Below are positions 17,813 through 27,973 of a stretch of DNA of 43,088 bases, piece after piece. A program made the position numbers and the translations under genes. How positions within the stretch are numbered: position 1 is the stretch's first letter; every line of letters starts with the position of its first letter. The notes under the pieces are model-generated. The model had not been told where the DNA came from and did no database searches. It saw only the letters and a list, made by a program, of their open reading frames with translations. The stretch comes from Rubrivivax sp. (GTDB lineage: Bacteria; Pseudomonadota; Gammaproteobacteria; Burkholderiales; Burkholderiaceae_C), in assembly GCA_026125665.1 (NCBI GenBank), contig JAHCKS010000038.1:1-43088 (forward strand). Reading direction: 5' to 3'.

Positions 17813-20431
17813 TCAGGGCCGCGCGATCGTGATCACGGGGCTGGTCCAGGTCTCGGTGTGCTCGGGGACCCAGATGAGGTCGTCCTCGCCGAGCGCCTTG
17901 AGAACCGAGATCTTCACCACGTACTGGCCGTTGGGCACCTCAAGGTACTGGTTCGGCCGCGTGCCGTTCCCGCGGAACGTAACGCCGTCCCACGCGAAGG
18001 CGAAGAAGCCACCTGGCGTGGAGTTGCGCGTCATGTACTGCTCCAGCGTGATGTTGTGCCAGGCCCTGCCCGTGATGGCATCGAAGACCTCCATCTTCAG
18101 CCGCCGCGACAGGTGGTCGAAGTGCGCGAGGATGTACGGGATGTCATCACCCACCAGCGTGTACGTCGCACCGGCCGGCTGGTTGGAGAAGAACCCGCCC
18201 GACAGCGTCGCCAGCCACGGGAAGCCGTTGGCCGTCGGCGTCAGCACCTGCGTACTCTGGTAGTCGCCCTTCATGCCCGCGTAGGGCACACGCACGACGT
18301 GCTTGCCATCGGTCGACCTGAAGGTGATGTAGCCGCCGTAGATGCTGCGTTCGGGCAGGGCGTCCGGCGAGGTGAACTTCACTGCCACCATGGCCACGCC
18401 GCCGCGGGGCGGCGACGTCGCTGTCGTGTTGCTCAACGTGACGGTGGCCGGCGCGAGGAAAACTCCGCTCAACGCGTAGCTCGCGCCGGTCTGTGTGTTC
18501 GGCCCGGTGGCCAGCGCCGGCTCGTGCGAGATCGTCCAGTCGACCCAGCTGCGCCCGGAGTTGACGACCTGGATCGTGAACTCCTTGTGGTAGCGCGGAT
18601 CGTCGTCGTGCAATGCGATCTCGTTGGGCGTCGCGGTGAACGTCGTCTGCACGGCCGCAACGACATCGGCCATGCCTGCGCCCTGGCGATGCACGTGGTC
18701 GAGGAAGCCAAGGCCCGGGTTGCCCGACCAGGGCTTCGGCTGCGCCGTACCTTGCAGCCGCGCCTGGATGGCCGCCGGCTTCAGACGCGGGTTCGACTCC
18801 AGCATCAGCGCGGCGAGGCCGGCCACGTGCGGAGACGACATCGACGTGCCGCTCAGCGTGGCACCGCCGCCCAGCTCGAGCGGGTAGGCCGAGAAGATGC
18901 CGCCGCCGGGCGCCCCGAGGTCCGGCTTCAGCGAGAGATCCGCGGCCAAACCGAACGAGCTGAAACCGGAGATCAGGCCGCCCGTGCCAAACGGGAACGC
19001 CACGACCTCGGTCGACCAGTTCAACGTCGTCGGGCCAGCCGCGATGGCCGCGTCGAGCGTGGCGCCCTGGGCCGCCGTGATGCCCACCACCGGGATCGTG
19101 ATCGCCGGGGTGCCGGCCACCGTGGCGTTGAGCGCACCGGCCACGTTGTTGTAGAGCACCACCGCTGCGGCACCGGCGTTCATCGCGTTGAGCGACTTGA
19201 TGTGGAAGGCGCAGGTACCGCGACGGATCAGTACCGCCCGGCCGGCCAGGCTGCCGGGGGCGAGCGGCAGGCACGCGTCGTTCGCGGTGGTCGGCGTGCC
19301 CGTCTTGGCCATTGGCAGGCTGCCACTGGTCGGTGGCAGCGGAGCCGCCGACGCCGGCGTGTAGCCGAACGGGGTCCCGTTGACCATGAACGCACGCTGC
19401 GCGTTGTCGAACGAAGCGACACCGATCACCTTCTCGCCGACGCCCGGTGCACCGGCGGCGAACAGCGCGTCGGGCGAACTGCCACCCGGCCCGTTGTTGC
19501 CGATCGAGGCCACCATCACGATGCCCTTGTTGACGAGGCGCGACGAGGCCTGAGCCGTCGGGTACTGCGGCCACTGCCGCGCCGCGCCCAAGCTCTGGTT
19601 GATGATCGTCATGCCGTCGGCATGCGCCTGCTCCAGGGCCGCGAGGATGACGTCCGAAGTGGTCGTTCCGGTGCACCCGAAGACGCGGTAGGCGCCGAAC
19701 TTCACCTCCGGTGCGACGCCCTTGATGCCGCCGCCGTTGCCGCCGACGATGCCCGCCACGTGCGTGCCGTGGCCGTTGCAGTCATCGGGGTTGGGGTCGG
19801 GCACGGGCACCAGCGCAGCACCTGCACCACTGGAGTTGAACGCGTCGCCGACGAAGTCGTAGCCGGCCACCACGCGAGCCGAAGGGAACGCCGTACCGCC
19901 TGGCACGCCGCCGCCGCCGAAGGCCGGGTGGTCGATGTCGATGCCCGTGTCGATGATGCCGACCATGACCCCGCGGCCCTTCAGCCCGAGTGCGTTCTGC
20001 GCCACGTCGGCGCCGGTCAGTGACAGGGCCGTCGCGAGGTCGATCGCAGATCCGGCTGCCTGTTCGGGCGACGGCGCCTGCACCGACTCGATGGCATGCA
20101 TCGCCTTGACGCCGGACAGACGGGCGAACTTCAGGCGATCCCTGGGCTCGATGGAGACCGCCAGGCCGTTGAACAGCGAGCTGAACGCGCGCCGCTCGGT
20201 GAACGTCAGTCCCGCCGCCTTGGCAGCCGCGCGAAACGCGGCATGTTCGGCCTTGACGGTGGCGTCGGCACGGCCCTCGACGCTGGGTGCGCCGATCAAC
20301 TCGACGAACCAGAGGCGGCCTGCCTCGGCCGCCTCCACCGGGACCGACACCTGGGCCAACGCAGGCGCGGGTGCAAACAGCACCAACGCGGCTGTTGCCG
20401 CTAGGGCAAGCGAAGCAAGCTTCTTCTTCAC
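17813..20431 (-). CDS. Secreted subtilisin-like serine protease (S8 family) with PA domain
   Basis: 872-residue exported protease. It has a signal peptide ([26 protein letters not shown]), an inhibitor-like propeptide (~30-120), and an S8 catalytic domain with triad Asp161 (GIIDTGID), His221 (NGHGTHVAG) and Ser530 ([12 protein letters not shown]). A PA (protease-associated) insert lies between His and Ser ([27 protein letters not shown]). A C-terminal beta-rich region (~580-870) resembles the Fn3-like domains of large subtilases. The start is the GTG at 20431, with GGAG 8 nt upstream, and gives a proper signal peptide; the longer frame would bury it. The protein probably degrades extracellular protein. 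The gene lies between secA and argJ, genes that are often close neighbours in betaproteobacteria, so it may be an insertion in that block. Confidence 0.95.
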   Translation of the reverse strand: MKKKLASLALAATAALVLFAPAPALAQVSVPVEAAEAGRLWFVELIGAPSVEGRADATVKAEHAAFRAAAKAAGLTFTERRAFSSLFNGLAVSIEPRDRLKFARLSGVKAMHAIESVQAPSPEQAAGSAIDLATALSLTGADVAQNALGLKGRGVMVGIIDTGIDIDHPAFGGGGVPGGTAFPSARVVAGYDFVGDAFNSSGAGAALVPVPDPNPDDCNGHGTHVAGIVGGNGGGIKGVAPEVKFGAYRVFGCTGTTTSDVILAALEQAHADGMTIINQSLGAARQWPQYPTAQASSRLVNKGIVMVASIGNNGPGGSSPDALFAAGAPGVGEKVIGVASFDNAQRAFMVNGTPFGYTPASAAPLPPTSGSLPMAKTGTPTTANDACLPLAPGSLAGRAVLIRRGTCAFHIKSLNAMNAGAAAVVLYNNVAGALNATVAGTPAITIPVVGITAAQGATLDAAIAAGPTTLNWSTEVVAFPFGTGGLISGFSSFGLAADLSLKPDLGAPGGGIFSAYPLELGGGATLSGTSMSSPHVAGLAALMLESNPRLKPAAIQARLQGTAQPKPWSGNPGLGFLDHVHRQGAGMADVVAAVQTTFTATPNEIALHDDDPRYHKEFTIQVVNSGRSWVDWTISHEPALATGPNTQTGASYALSGVFLAPATVTLSNTTATSPPRGGVAMVAVKFTSPDALPERSIYGGYITFRSTDGKHVVRVPYAGMKGDYQSTQVLTPTANGFPWLATLSGGFFSNQPAGATYTLVGDDIPYILAHFDHLSRRLKMEVFDAITGRAWHNITLEQYMTRNSTPGGFFAFAWDGVTFRGNGTRPNQYLEVPNGQYVVKISVLKALGEDDLIWVPEHTETWTSPVITIARP

Positions 20432-20716
20432 TGGCGTGACTCCGACTTTGCGGGCCCGGCCCTCCTGGACCGAGCGCCACCGACACCTTGCACACCGCCG
20501 CCGGGCGCAGCACGGCACGCATGCGCCGCCTTGGGAAGGGCTGCGTCATGGCGCGACAAGCCGCCGCATGGCGGCACCGGAGACTCGATGCTGCATGCGC
20601 GCACGTGCGGCTGTCACGGTGTTTTCCTTCTCGCGACACCCTCGTTCACGGGGGATCGCGGGAACCGCGTGCGCTGCCTGAACTCGGCGCCGCCGCACGC
20701 GGCGCGCGCCACCGAC

Positions 20717-21364
20717 TCAACGAGTCGCCGGCATCGGACCGCTGGGGCCGGGCACCACGCGGCAGGTCCCCGAGCCCGCCACGCCGGCCGCAGCAGCCAC
20801 GCAGCGTACGGCCGGCTCGGGCACGACGGCGCAGTCCGACACGAGTCCGAGCTGGCGGTTGCGCGCGACGCGTGCCTCGCGGTACCGGGTGGCGAGTGCT
20901 TCGAGCTCGCGTGCGCCGGTGTCGAGCGTCGACCAGGCGAGATAGCCTTCCGGGCCGCCGCAGGGCTTGCTGCCGAGGGGCAGTGCGCGGCACTGGCTGT
21001 CGTCGCGGCACGCCGCGTCGCCGATCTTGCGCAGGATCTCGTCGCGCAAGGCGCCGGTAGCGTCACCCACCGGCGTCACGCGCGGTGGAGCGGTGCCCGC
21101 TGCCGTTCTGCCCTCGGCAGCCCCCGCCGGCACGGACGCTACAGGCGCGTCCGCTCGCGCACTGGCTGGCGCGCCCGGCACCGGCGGCGCCGTTGCCGGC
21201 ACGGCCGGTGCCACCACGACGGCAGCCGGCGCACCGGATGCGCCGGGCCTCGGCGTCGCCGGCGGCGACTCGCCGCCGCTTCCCGAGCAACCCCACGAGG
21301 CGACACACAGCGCGGCGAGCGCGGCCCCCCGCCCCAGCCTTTGCCCACGGCTCCTGCTCTTCAT
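20717..21364 (-). CDS. Uncharacterised lipoprotein with conserved cysteines
   Basis: 215 residues. An N-terminal lipoprotein signal ([14 protein letters not shown], lipobox ending at the cysteine in WGC) is followed by an Ala/Pro-rich linker (~30-95). A C-terminal domain of ~105 residues follows, with several cysteines in the pattern [45 protein letters not shown] and GTCRVV. Small secreted domains of this kind occur in many proteobacteria without a known function; the even number of cysteines suggests disulfide bonds. The ATG at 21364 gives a compact signal peptide. It is divergent from argJ across 108 bp. I do not recognise a functional family. Confidence 0.75.
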   Translation of the reverse strand: MKSRSRGQRLGRGAALAALCVASWGCSGSGGESPPATPRPGASGAPAAVVVAPAVPATAPPVPGAPASARADAPVASVPAGAAEGRTAAGTAPPRVTPVGDATGALRDEILRKIGDAACRDDSQCRALPLGSKPCGGPEGYLAWSTLDTGARELEALATRYREARVARNRQLGLVSDCAVVPEPAVRCVAAAAGVAGSGTCRVVPGPSGPMPATR

Positions 21365-21428
21365 GTGGAGCCAGTGTATGCCGGCCCCTCCTCGCACCGA
21401 GCCGACACGGCAACGGCCGGTGCGCCCC

Positions 21429-21434
21429 TACACT
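21429..21434 (+). promoter_or_regulatory. Candidate -10 box for argJ
   Basis: TACACT, 39 bp before the argJ start in the 108-bp divergent spacer. No clear -35 is visible, and the match is only of the relaxed TAnAnT type. Confidence 0.3.
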
Positions 21435-21472
21435 CGTCCCCCTTCACCCCGTCCCGCGCAGGCGGCAGCACC

Positions 21473-22727
21473 ATGCCAGTCAATCTCCGGGCCCCCGACC
21501 CACGCGCCATCCATCCGGTCGCCGGCCTGTCGATCGGCACCACGATGGCCGGCATCCGCAAGGCCGACCGCCGCGACCTCGTCGTCTTCGTGCTCGACGA
21601 AGGCGCGGCCGCCGCCGGCGTGTTCACGAGCAACCGCTTCTGCGCCGCGCCGGTGCAGCTCTGCCGCGAGCACCTCGGCGCCGACGGTGGCCGCGGCGCC
21701 ACGCGCGTGCGCGCCCTGGTCATCAACACCGGCAACGCCAACGCCGGCACCGGTGCCGACGGCCTGGCGCGCGCGCGCCGCACGTGTGCCGCGCTCGCGT
21801 CGCACCTGAAGATCGAGCCGCAACAGGTGCTGCCGTTCTCCACCGGCGTCATCATGGAAGTGCTGCCGGTCGAGCGCATCGAGGCCGGCCTGCCGCAGGC
21901 GCTGGCCACGCAGCGCCCGGCCGACGGCGCTGCGTGGGCCGAGGCGGCCCAGGGCATCATGACCACCGACACGCTGCCGAAGGCCGCGTCGCGCCGCATC
22001 GAGATCGGCGGCCGCGCCGTGCACGTCAGCGGCATCAGCAAGGGCGCCGGCATGATCCGCCCCGACATGGCGACGATGCTCGGCTTCGTCGCCACCGACG
22101 CCGTCGTCGCGCCCGAGCTGCTGCCGCCGCTGCTGCGCGAGGCGGCCGATCGCAGCTTCAACCGCATCACGATCGACGGCGACATGTCCACCAACGACTC
22201 GTTCGTGCTGATGGCCACGCAGCGCGCGGGCCACGCGCCGATCACGGCGCTCGACAGCGCCGAGGGCCGCGCGCTGCGCGCAGGCCGTGTGCGCGGTGTC
22301 CGAGCAGCTGGCGCAGGCCATCGTGCGCGACGGCGAAGGCGCCACCAAGTTCATCACCGTGCGGGTGCAAGGCGGCCGCGACGTGGCCGAGTGCCGGCAG
22401 GCCGCCTACGCGGTGGCGCACTCGCCGCTCGTCAAGACCGCCTTCTTCGCCAGCGACCCCAACCTCGGCCGCATCCTCGCGGCCGTCGGCTACGCCGGCA
22501 TCGCCGACCTCGACCAGGGGCTGATCGACCTCTTCCTCGACGACGTGCACGTCGTGCGCGCCGGCGGCCGGCACCCCGACTACCGCGAGGAGATGGGCCA
22601 GCGCGTGATGAAGCAAAGCGAGATCACGATCCGCGTGCACCTGCACCGCGGCGCGAGCGAAGCGCTGGTGTGGACCTGCGACCTCTCGCACGACTACGTC
22701 AGCATCAACGCGGACTACAGGTCCTGA
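21473..22727 (+). pseudogene. argJ: Glutamate N-acetyltransferase / amino-acid acetyltransferase ArgJ, frameshifted
   Basis: Bifunctional enzyme of arginine synthesis that moves acetyl from N-acetylornithine to glutamate. From the ATG at 21473 (AGGCGG 7 nt upstream) the family sequence runs in one frame through the self-cleavage site [14 protein letters not shown] (nucleophile Thr201) to SAEGRALR. The match then continues in another frame ([42 protein letters not shown]) to the stop at 22725-22727. The switch lies between about 22277 and 22284, in a GCGC-rich stretch. One extra base, or two missing, would restore a normal ~417-residue protein. All conserved parts are otherwise present, so the gene looks recently or only apparently broken; a sequencing error is quite possible. 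Beyond the shift the first frame stays open into the MFS gene. Confidence 0.85.
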
Positions 22728-24118
22728 GCCAGACCTCGAAGCCACTGCTGCAGCGCCTCGTCGACGGGTTGCGCCTGCCGCCGGGTGACCTCTGGCGCGA
22801 CCCGAGCTACCTGCGCCTGTGGAGCTCGATCCTCGCGAGCAGCTTCGGCAACCAGGTCATGATGCTGGCGCTGCCGCTCACCGCGGCGGTGCTGCTGCAG
22901 GCCACGCCCACGCAGATGGGGCTGCTCACCGCCGTCGAGCTGCTGCCCTTCCTGCTGTTCTCGCTGCCCTCGGGCGTGTGGCTGGACCGCGTGCGCAAGC
23001 TCCCCGTGTATGTCGGCGGCGAGCTGCTGGTCGCCGCGGCCGCGGTGAGCGTGCCGCTCGCCTGGTGGCTCGGGGCGCTGACGATCGGCTGGCTCTACGT
23101 CGTCGGCTTCGTGCTCGGCAGCGTGCACACGGTGGCCGGCAGCGCCGCGCAGATCGTGCTCACGCAGGTGGTGGCCCGCGAGCGGCTGGTGGAAGCGCAC
23201 GCGAAGAACGTGCTCGCCTCGTCCGGCGCCGAGGTCGTCGGCCCGGGCCTGGCGGGCCTGCTCGTGAAGCTGCTCGGCGCGCCGGTGACGCTGCTCGTCA
23301 ATGCCGCGATGCTGGTCGGCTCAGCGCTGATCCTGCGCGGCGTGCGCGTGCACGAGCGGCGTGCCGAGCCGACCCGTGCACCCGCCGGCGTGGCAGCCGG
23401 CTCGCAGGCGGCAGGGCGCCCGTCGCGCGCGCGGACGGCCGCGCTTTTCCGGCGCGACCTGGCCGTGGGGCTGCGCTTCGTCGCGGGCCAGCGCCTGCTC
23501 GTCGCGCTGGCGGCGCTGATGGGCGTGTGGCAGATGGCGCACTACGCCGCCGTCACGGTGCAGATCCTCTTCGCCACGCGCACGCTCGGCCTGTCGGAAC
23601 ACGAGGTGGGCCTGGCCTACATGGGCGTCGGCGTGGGCACCATCGTCGGCAGCGTGCTCGGCCGGCGCCTGAGCCACCGGCTCGGCCCCGGGCCCTGCCT
23701 CGTGCTCGGCTACCTCGTCACCGGCAGCGGCTGGCTGCTCGTCGCCGCCACGCCGGCAGGCCCCTGGGGCGTGGCGGCGTTCGCCACGATGATGATGTGC
23801 TTCGCCTGCGGCGCCGTGTTCATCTTCATCAACTTCCTGGCCCTGCGCCAGGCCGTGACGCCCGAGCCTTTGCTCGGCCGCATGACGAGCACGATGCGCT
23901 GGCTGACGCTGCTGGCCGCCGGCCCGGGCGCGCTGTTCGGCGGCTGGCTCGGCGAGCAGGTCGGGTTGCGCTCGGCCCTCTTCTTCGCCGCCGCTTCGAC
24001 GCTGCTGCTCGCCGCCGTCGCCTGGCGGCTGCCGCTCGTCCGCGAGCTGCGCCACCTGCCGAAGCCCGAGCAACCCACCGACTGGCTGGGGCTCGAGGCG
24101 GACGTGCGGCCGACCTGA
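22724..24118 (+). CDS. MFS transporter (exporter-like)
   Basis: Major facilitator protein of about 450-464 residues with some 12 hydrophobic segments, beginning [20 protein letters not shown] and [15 protein letters not shown]. The loop 2-3 motif reads [18 protein letters not shown], matching the MFS motif A (G-x-x-x-D-R-x-x-R-K). Overall it resembles the EntS/macrolide-exporter-like branch, but the substrate cannot be read from sequence. The start is uncertain: no ATG occurs before 22858, which is inside the first helix. A CTG at 22724 overlaps the argJ stop (CTGA) and would give [12 protein letters not shown]; a TTG at 22769 is the first standard alternative start. Coupling to argJ translation is likely. 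It converges on ugpQ. Confidence 0.85.
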   Translation: MSQTSKPLLQRLVDGLRLPPGDLWRDPSYLRLWSSILASSFGNQVMMLALPLTAAVLLQATPTQMGLLTAVELLPFLLFSLPSGVWLDRVRKLPVYVGGELLVAAAAVSVPLAWWLGALTIGWLYVVGFVLGSVHTVAGSAAQIVLTQVVARERLVEAHAKNVLASSGAEVVGPGLAGLLVKLLGAPVTLLVNAAMLVGSALILRGVRVHERRAEPTRAPAGVAAGSQAAGRPSRARTAALFRRDLAVGLRFVAGQRLLVALAALMGVWQMAHYAAVTVQILFATRTLGLSEHEVGLAYMGVGVGTIVGSVLGRRLSHRLGPGPCLVLGYLVTGSGWLLVAATPAGPWGVAAFATMMMCFACGAVFIFINFLALRQAVTPEPLLGRMTSTMRWLTLLAAGPGALFGGWLGEQVGLRSALFFAAASTLLLAAVAWRLPLVRELRHLPKPEQPTDWLGLEADVRPT

Positions 24119-24151
24119 GCACGCGCCGCAGCCCCGCCGCCGCGGGACGGG

Positions 24152-24180
24152 CGCGCTGTGCAAGAGCTCCGCAGAGCGCG
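24152..24180. terminator. Hairpin between MFS gene and ugpQ
   Basis: CGCGCTGTGC (24152-24161) / GCAGAGCGCG (24171-24180) pair over ten positions with one G-G mismatch and a 9-nt loop (AAGAGCTCC). It fills most of the 63-bp gap between two convergent genes, a typical place for a shared terminator. T-tracts are absent. Confidence 0.5.
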
Positions 24181-24181
24181 A

Positions 24182-24943
24182 TCAGTCGAAGACGCCGCTC
24201 GTGGCGGGCGAGAAGCGGTCCACGGCGTCGGTGACGATGCCGTCGATGCCGCCGTCCGGCAGCGCCAGCAGGCGTCGCACTTCGGCGGCGTCGTTCACCG
24301 TGTAGCACAGCGCGCGCAGGCCGGCAGCCCGCAGGCGGCCGATGAGCGCGGCGTCCATCAGCGGATGGTCCGTCACGACGGCCACGCAGTCCAGCGCGCG
24401 CGCGAAGTCGATCCAGCCGTCCCAGAGTGACTCGAGCAACAGCGCACGCGGCAGCTCGGGTGCCGTTTCGCGCGCGCCTTGCAGCGTCTCGGGGCGAAAC
24501 GAGGTGAGCAGCGGCGGCGGCGCGCTGCCGCGCCACAGCTCGCGACAGGCGGCCCCTACGGCCTCGCCGGTGGCAAGCTCAATGCCGGGGGTCGGCTTGA
24601 TCTCCAGGTCGAGCAGGAAGCCGTTGCGCTGCACGTAGCCCGCGACGGCTGCCAGGGTCGCCGGCGGTTCGCCGGCCCACTGGCGGCCGAGCCAGCCCCC
24701 GGCGTCCAGGCGCGACAGCTCGCTCCACGGCCGCTCGCCGGCCGTGCCGCGCCCGTTCGTCGTGCGCTCGAGCGTTGCGTCGTGCAGCAGGAACGGCACG
24801 CCGTCGGCCGACAGCTTCACGTCGCATTCGAAGGCGCGGTAGCCGAACGCGGCGCCGGCGCGGAAGGCCGCGAGCGTGTTCTCCGGCGCCAGCTTGCCGG
24901 CGCCGCGGTGCGCGATCCACAGCGGGTAGGGCCAGGGGCTCAC
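24182..24943 (-). CDS. ugpQ: Glycerophosphodiester phosphodiesterase, UgpQ type
   Basis: Cytoplasmic enzyme that hydrolyses glycerophosphodiesters to glycerol-3-phosphate and an alcohol. The GDPD TIM-barrel motifs are clear: HRGAGKLAPENT (H12, R13, E21), FECDVKLSADG (E39, D41), LLHDATLERTTNG (H54), LDLEIKPTPG, and the C-terminal YTVNDAAEVRRLL and DGIVTDAVDRF. No signal peptide is present, consistent with the cytoplasmic UgpQ form rather than periplasmic GlpQ. At 253 residues it has the normal length. It is the last gene of the ugp operon, 34 nt after ugpC, and hydrolyses the diesters imported by UgpBAEC. Confidence 0.95.
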   Translation of the reverse strand: MSPWPYPLWIAHRGAGKLAPENTLAAFRAGAAFGYRAFECDVKLSADGVPFLLHDATLERTTNGRGTAGERPWSELSRLDAGGWLGRQWAGEPPATLAAVAGYVQRNGFLLDLEIKPTPGIELATGEAVGAACRELWRGSAPPPLLTSFRPETLQGARETAPELPRALLLESLWDGWIDFARALDCVAVVTDHPLMDAALIGRLRAAGLRALCYTVNDAAEVRRLLALPDGGIDGIVTDAVDRFSPATSGVFD

Positions 24944-24977
24944 GGCGCAGGCACTGCGTGGCGGGCAGGCCGCGCGA

Positions 24978-26051
<1,074 letters not shown>

Positions 26052-26077
26052 GCGCTTCCCGCCCTCTCTTGTTGTCG

Positions 26078-26935
26078 CTACTTCTCGGTGTCGACCAGGC
26101 CCTTGACGAACCACTTCTGCATCAGCAGCACCACCAGCATCGGCGGGATCATCGCCAGCACCGCGGTGGCCATGATCACGTTCCATTCGTTCGCCGCGTC
26201 GCCGCCGGAGAACATGCGGTTGATGCCCATCACGATCGGGTACATGTCCTCGCTGGTGGTCACCAGCAGCGGCCACAGGTACTGGTTCCAGCCGTAGATG
26301 AACTGGATCACGAACAGCGCCGCGATGCTGGTCAGCGACAGCGGCACCAGCACGTCCTTGAAGAAGCGCATCGGCCCGGCGCCGTCGATGCGCGCCGCCT
26401 CGACGAGCTCGTCGGGCACGGTGAGGAAGAACTGGCGGAACAGGAAGGTCGCCGTGGCCGAGGCGATCAGCGGCACCGTGAGGCCTGCGTAGGTGTTGAG
26501 CATCCGCAGGTCGGAGATCACCTGATAGGTCGGGAAGATGCGCACCTCCACCGGCAGCATCAGCGTCACGAACACGAGCCAGAAGCACAACCCGCGGCCC
26601 GGGAACCGGAAGTACACGAAGGCGAACGCCGACAGCAGGGAGATCGCGATCTTGCCCAGCGCGATCGTCAGCGCGCAGATCAGGCTCACCATCATCATCG
26701 GCGCCACCGGCGTGATCTTGCCGCCGTAGGTGGTCTGGCCGCCGAACAGCGCGACCTTGTAGGTCTCGAGCATGTGCCCGCCGGGAGCCAGCGACATCGG
26801 CACCTGCTGCACGATCTGCTGCGAGGTCTGCGTGGAGGCGATCAGCGTCACGAACACCGGGAAGGCGATCACCGCCACGCCCAGCAGCAGCACGACGTGC
26901 GGCACCAGGGTCCAGAGGGACTTGCGTTCGACCAT
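26078..26935 (-). CDS. ugpE: sn-Glycerol-3-phosphate ABC transporter permease UgpE
   Basis: Inner-membrane permease of the MalG/UgpE type, 285 residues with about six transmembrane helices (first helix [21 protein letters not shown]). The cytoplasmic EAA loop that couples to the ATPase reads [24 protein letters not shown]. The N-terminus [10 protein letters not shown] matches the family. The sequence ends [13 protein letters not shown], and the WFVKGL-V-like ending is typical of MalG-family permeases. It lies 10 nt downstream of ugpA and 26 nt upstream of ugpC. Confidence 0.96.
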   Translation of the reverse strand: MVERKSLWTLVPHVVLLLGVAVIAFPVFVTLIASTQTSQQIVQQVPMSLAPGGHMLETYKVALFGGQTTYGGKITPVAPMMMVSLICALTIALGKIAISLLSAFAFVYFRFPGRGLCFWLVFVTLMLPVEVRIFPTYQVISDLRMLNTYAGLTVPLIASATATFLFRQFFLTVPDELVEAARIDGAGPMRFFKDVLVPLSLTSIAALFVIQFIYGWNQYLWPLLVTTSEDMYPIVMGINRMFSGGDAANEWNVIMATAVLAMIPPMLVVLLMQKWFVKGLVDTEK

Positions 26936-26945
26936 GTTCGGGGGC

Positions 26946-27833
26946 TCAGTACTGCACCCGCTTCTCGACGTAGCGGAACTGGATCACCGTGAGGGTGACC
27001 ACGATCACCATCAGCACCGCCGACTGCGCCGCCGAGGCACCGAGGTCCAGCGCCTTGAAGGCGTCGTAGTACAGCTTGTAGACGAGGATGGCGGTGTCCT
27101 TGCCGGGGCCGCCGTGCGTGGCCGCGTCGACGATCGCGAAGGTCTCGAAGAAGGCATAGACGATGTTGATCACCAGCAGGAAGAACGTGGTGGGCGACAG
27201 CAGCGGGAACACGATGCTCCAGAAACGCCGCCAGCGGCCGGCGCCGTCGATGGCGGCCGCTTCGATCAGGCTCTTGGGGATCGACTGCAGCCCGGCCAGG
27301 AAGAACAGGAAGTTGTACGAAATCTGCTTCCACACCGCGGCCATGACGATCAGCGCCATCGCATGGTCGCCGTCGAGCAGGTGATTCCACTCGAAGCCGA
27401 TCGAACGCAGCGCGTAGCTGACGATGCCCACCGACGGCGCGAACATGAACAGCCACACCACGCCGGCGATCGCCGGCGCCACGGCGTAGGGCCAGATCAG
27501 CAGCGTCTTGTAGCCGGTGGCGCCCTTGATCACGGTGTCGGCCATCACCGCCAGCAGCAGCGCGATGGCCAGGCCGAAGAACGCCACCAGCACCGAGAAG
27601 AACGCGGTGGTCCTGAACGACGCGATGTAGGTCTCGTCGTTCCACAGCCGCTGGAAGTTGAGGGCGCCGACGAACTCGGTGGAGGTGCCGAAGGCGTCCT
27701 GCTGCAGCACGCTCTGGTAGATCACCTGCACCGCCGGCAGGTAGAAGAACACGAGGATGATCGCCATCTGCGGCGCGATCAGCGCCCAGGGCAACCACCA
27801 GTTCTTGAATCGGACGCGCTTTTCGACGGCCAC
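26946..27833 (-). CDS. ugpA: sn-Glycerol-3-phosphate ABC transporter permease UgpA
   Basis: MalF/UgpA-type permease of 295 residues with six transmembrane helices (first: WALIAPQMAIILVFFYLPAVQVIY) and the EAA loop SLIEAAAIDGAGRWRRFWSIVFPL. The chosen start is a GTG at 27833 (MAVEKRVRFKNWWLP), matching family N-termini; the ribosome site is weak (GAGAG several bases upstream). It is separated from ugpB by 140 bp containing two strong hairpins, whereas the rest of the operon is tightly packed. Confidence 0.95.
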   Translation of the reverse strand: MAVEKRVRFKNWWLPWALIAPQMAIILVFFYLPAVQVIYQSVLQQDAFGTSTEFVGALNFQRLWNDETYIASFRTTAFFSVLVAFFGLAIALLLAVMADTVIKGATGYKTLLIWPYAVAPAIAGVVWLFMFAPSVGIVSYALRSIGFEWNHLLDGDHAMALIVMAAVWKQISYNFLFFLAGLQSIPKSLIEAAAIDGAGRWRRFWSIVFPLLSPTTFFLLVINIVYAFFETFAIVDAATHGGPGKDTAILVYKLYYDAFKALDLGASAAQSAVLMVIVVTLTVIQFRYVEKRVQY

Positions 27834-27874
27834 CGCGCGGCTCTCGAGTTTCTATTCTTGTCGCTCTGGCCAAG

Positions 27875-27899
27875 CCCCTCCCCGCTCGGCGGGGAGGGG
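27875..27899 (-). repeat. Hairpin in the ugpB-ugpA gap, ugpA-proximal
   Basis: Perfect 11-bp stem CCCCTCCCCGC / GCGGGGAGGGG with a TCG loop, followed on the plus strand by TTGGGGGAGGGG. Repeats of this composition (C4TC4 / G4AG4) are scattered through many proteobacterial genomes, from memory, so it may be an inserted intergenic repeat. In the operon it would act as an mRNA stem-loop. Confidence 0.55.
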
Positions 27900-27930
27900 T
27901 TGGGGGAGGGGTGCAGTCAGTGCGGCCGCC

Positions 27931-27955
27931 GCGACAGCGCCACAGGCGCTGTCGC
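27931..27955 (-). terminator. Hairpin just after ugpB (attenuator or mRNA stabiliser)
   Basis: Perfect 11-bp stem GCGACAGCGCC / GGCGCTGTCGC with an ACA loop, lying 19 nt past the ugpB stop on the minus strand. There is no T-run, so partial termination or protection of the ugpB mRNA end is more likely than full termination. This is the usual way the binding protein is made in excess over the membrane subunits. Confidence 0.5.
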
Positions 27956-27973
27956 AGGCGGCGAACAAGGGCC

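Noticed and set aside
17813-20518. Longer N-terminus for the subtilase (start at 20518)
   Set aside because: The extra 29 residues are Arg/Cys-rich and would precede a complete signal peptide that has its own GTG and ribosome site.
20531-24118. Single plus-strand frame of 1195 codons covering argJ and the MFS gene
   Set aside because: It joins an antisense shadow of the lipoprotein, the first part of argJ, an out-of-frame stretch and the MFS gene. Treated instead as a frameshifted argJ followed by a separate MFS gene.
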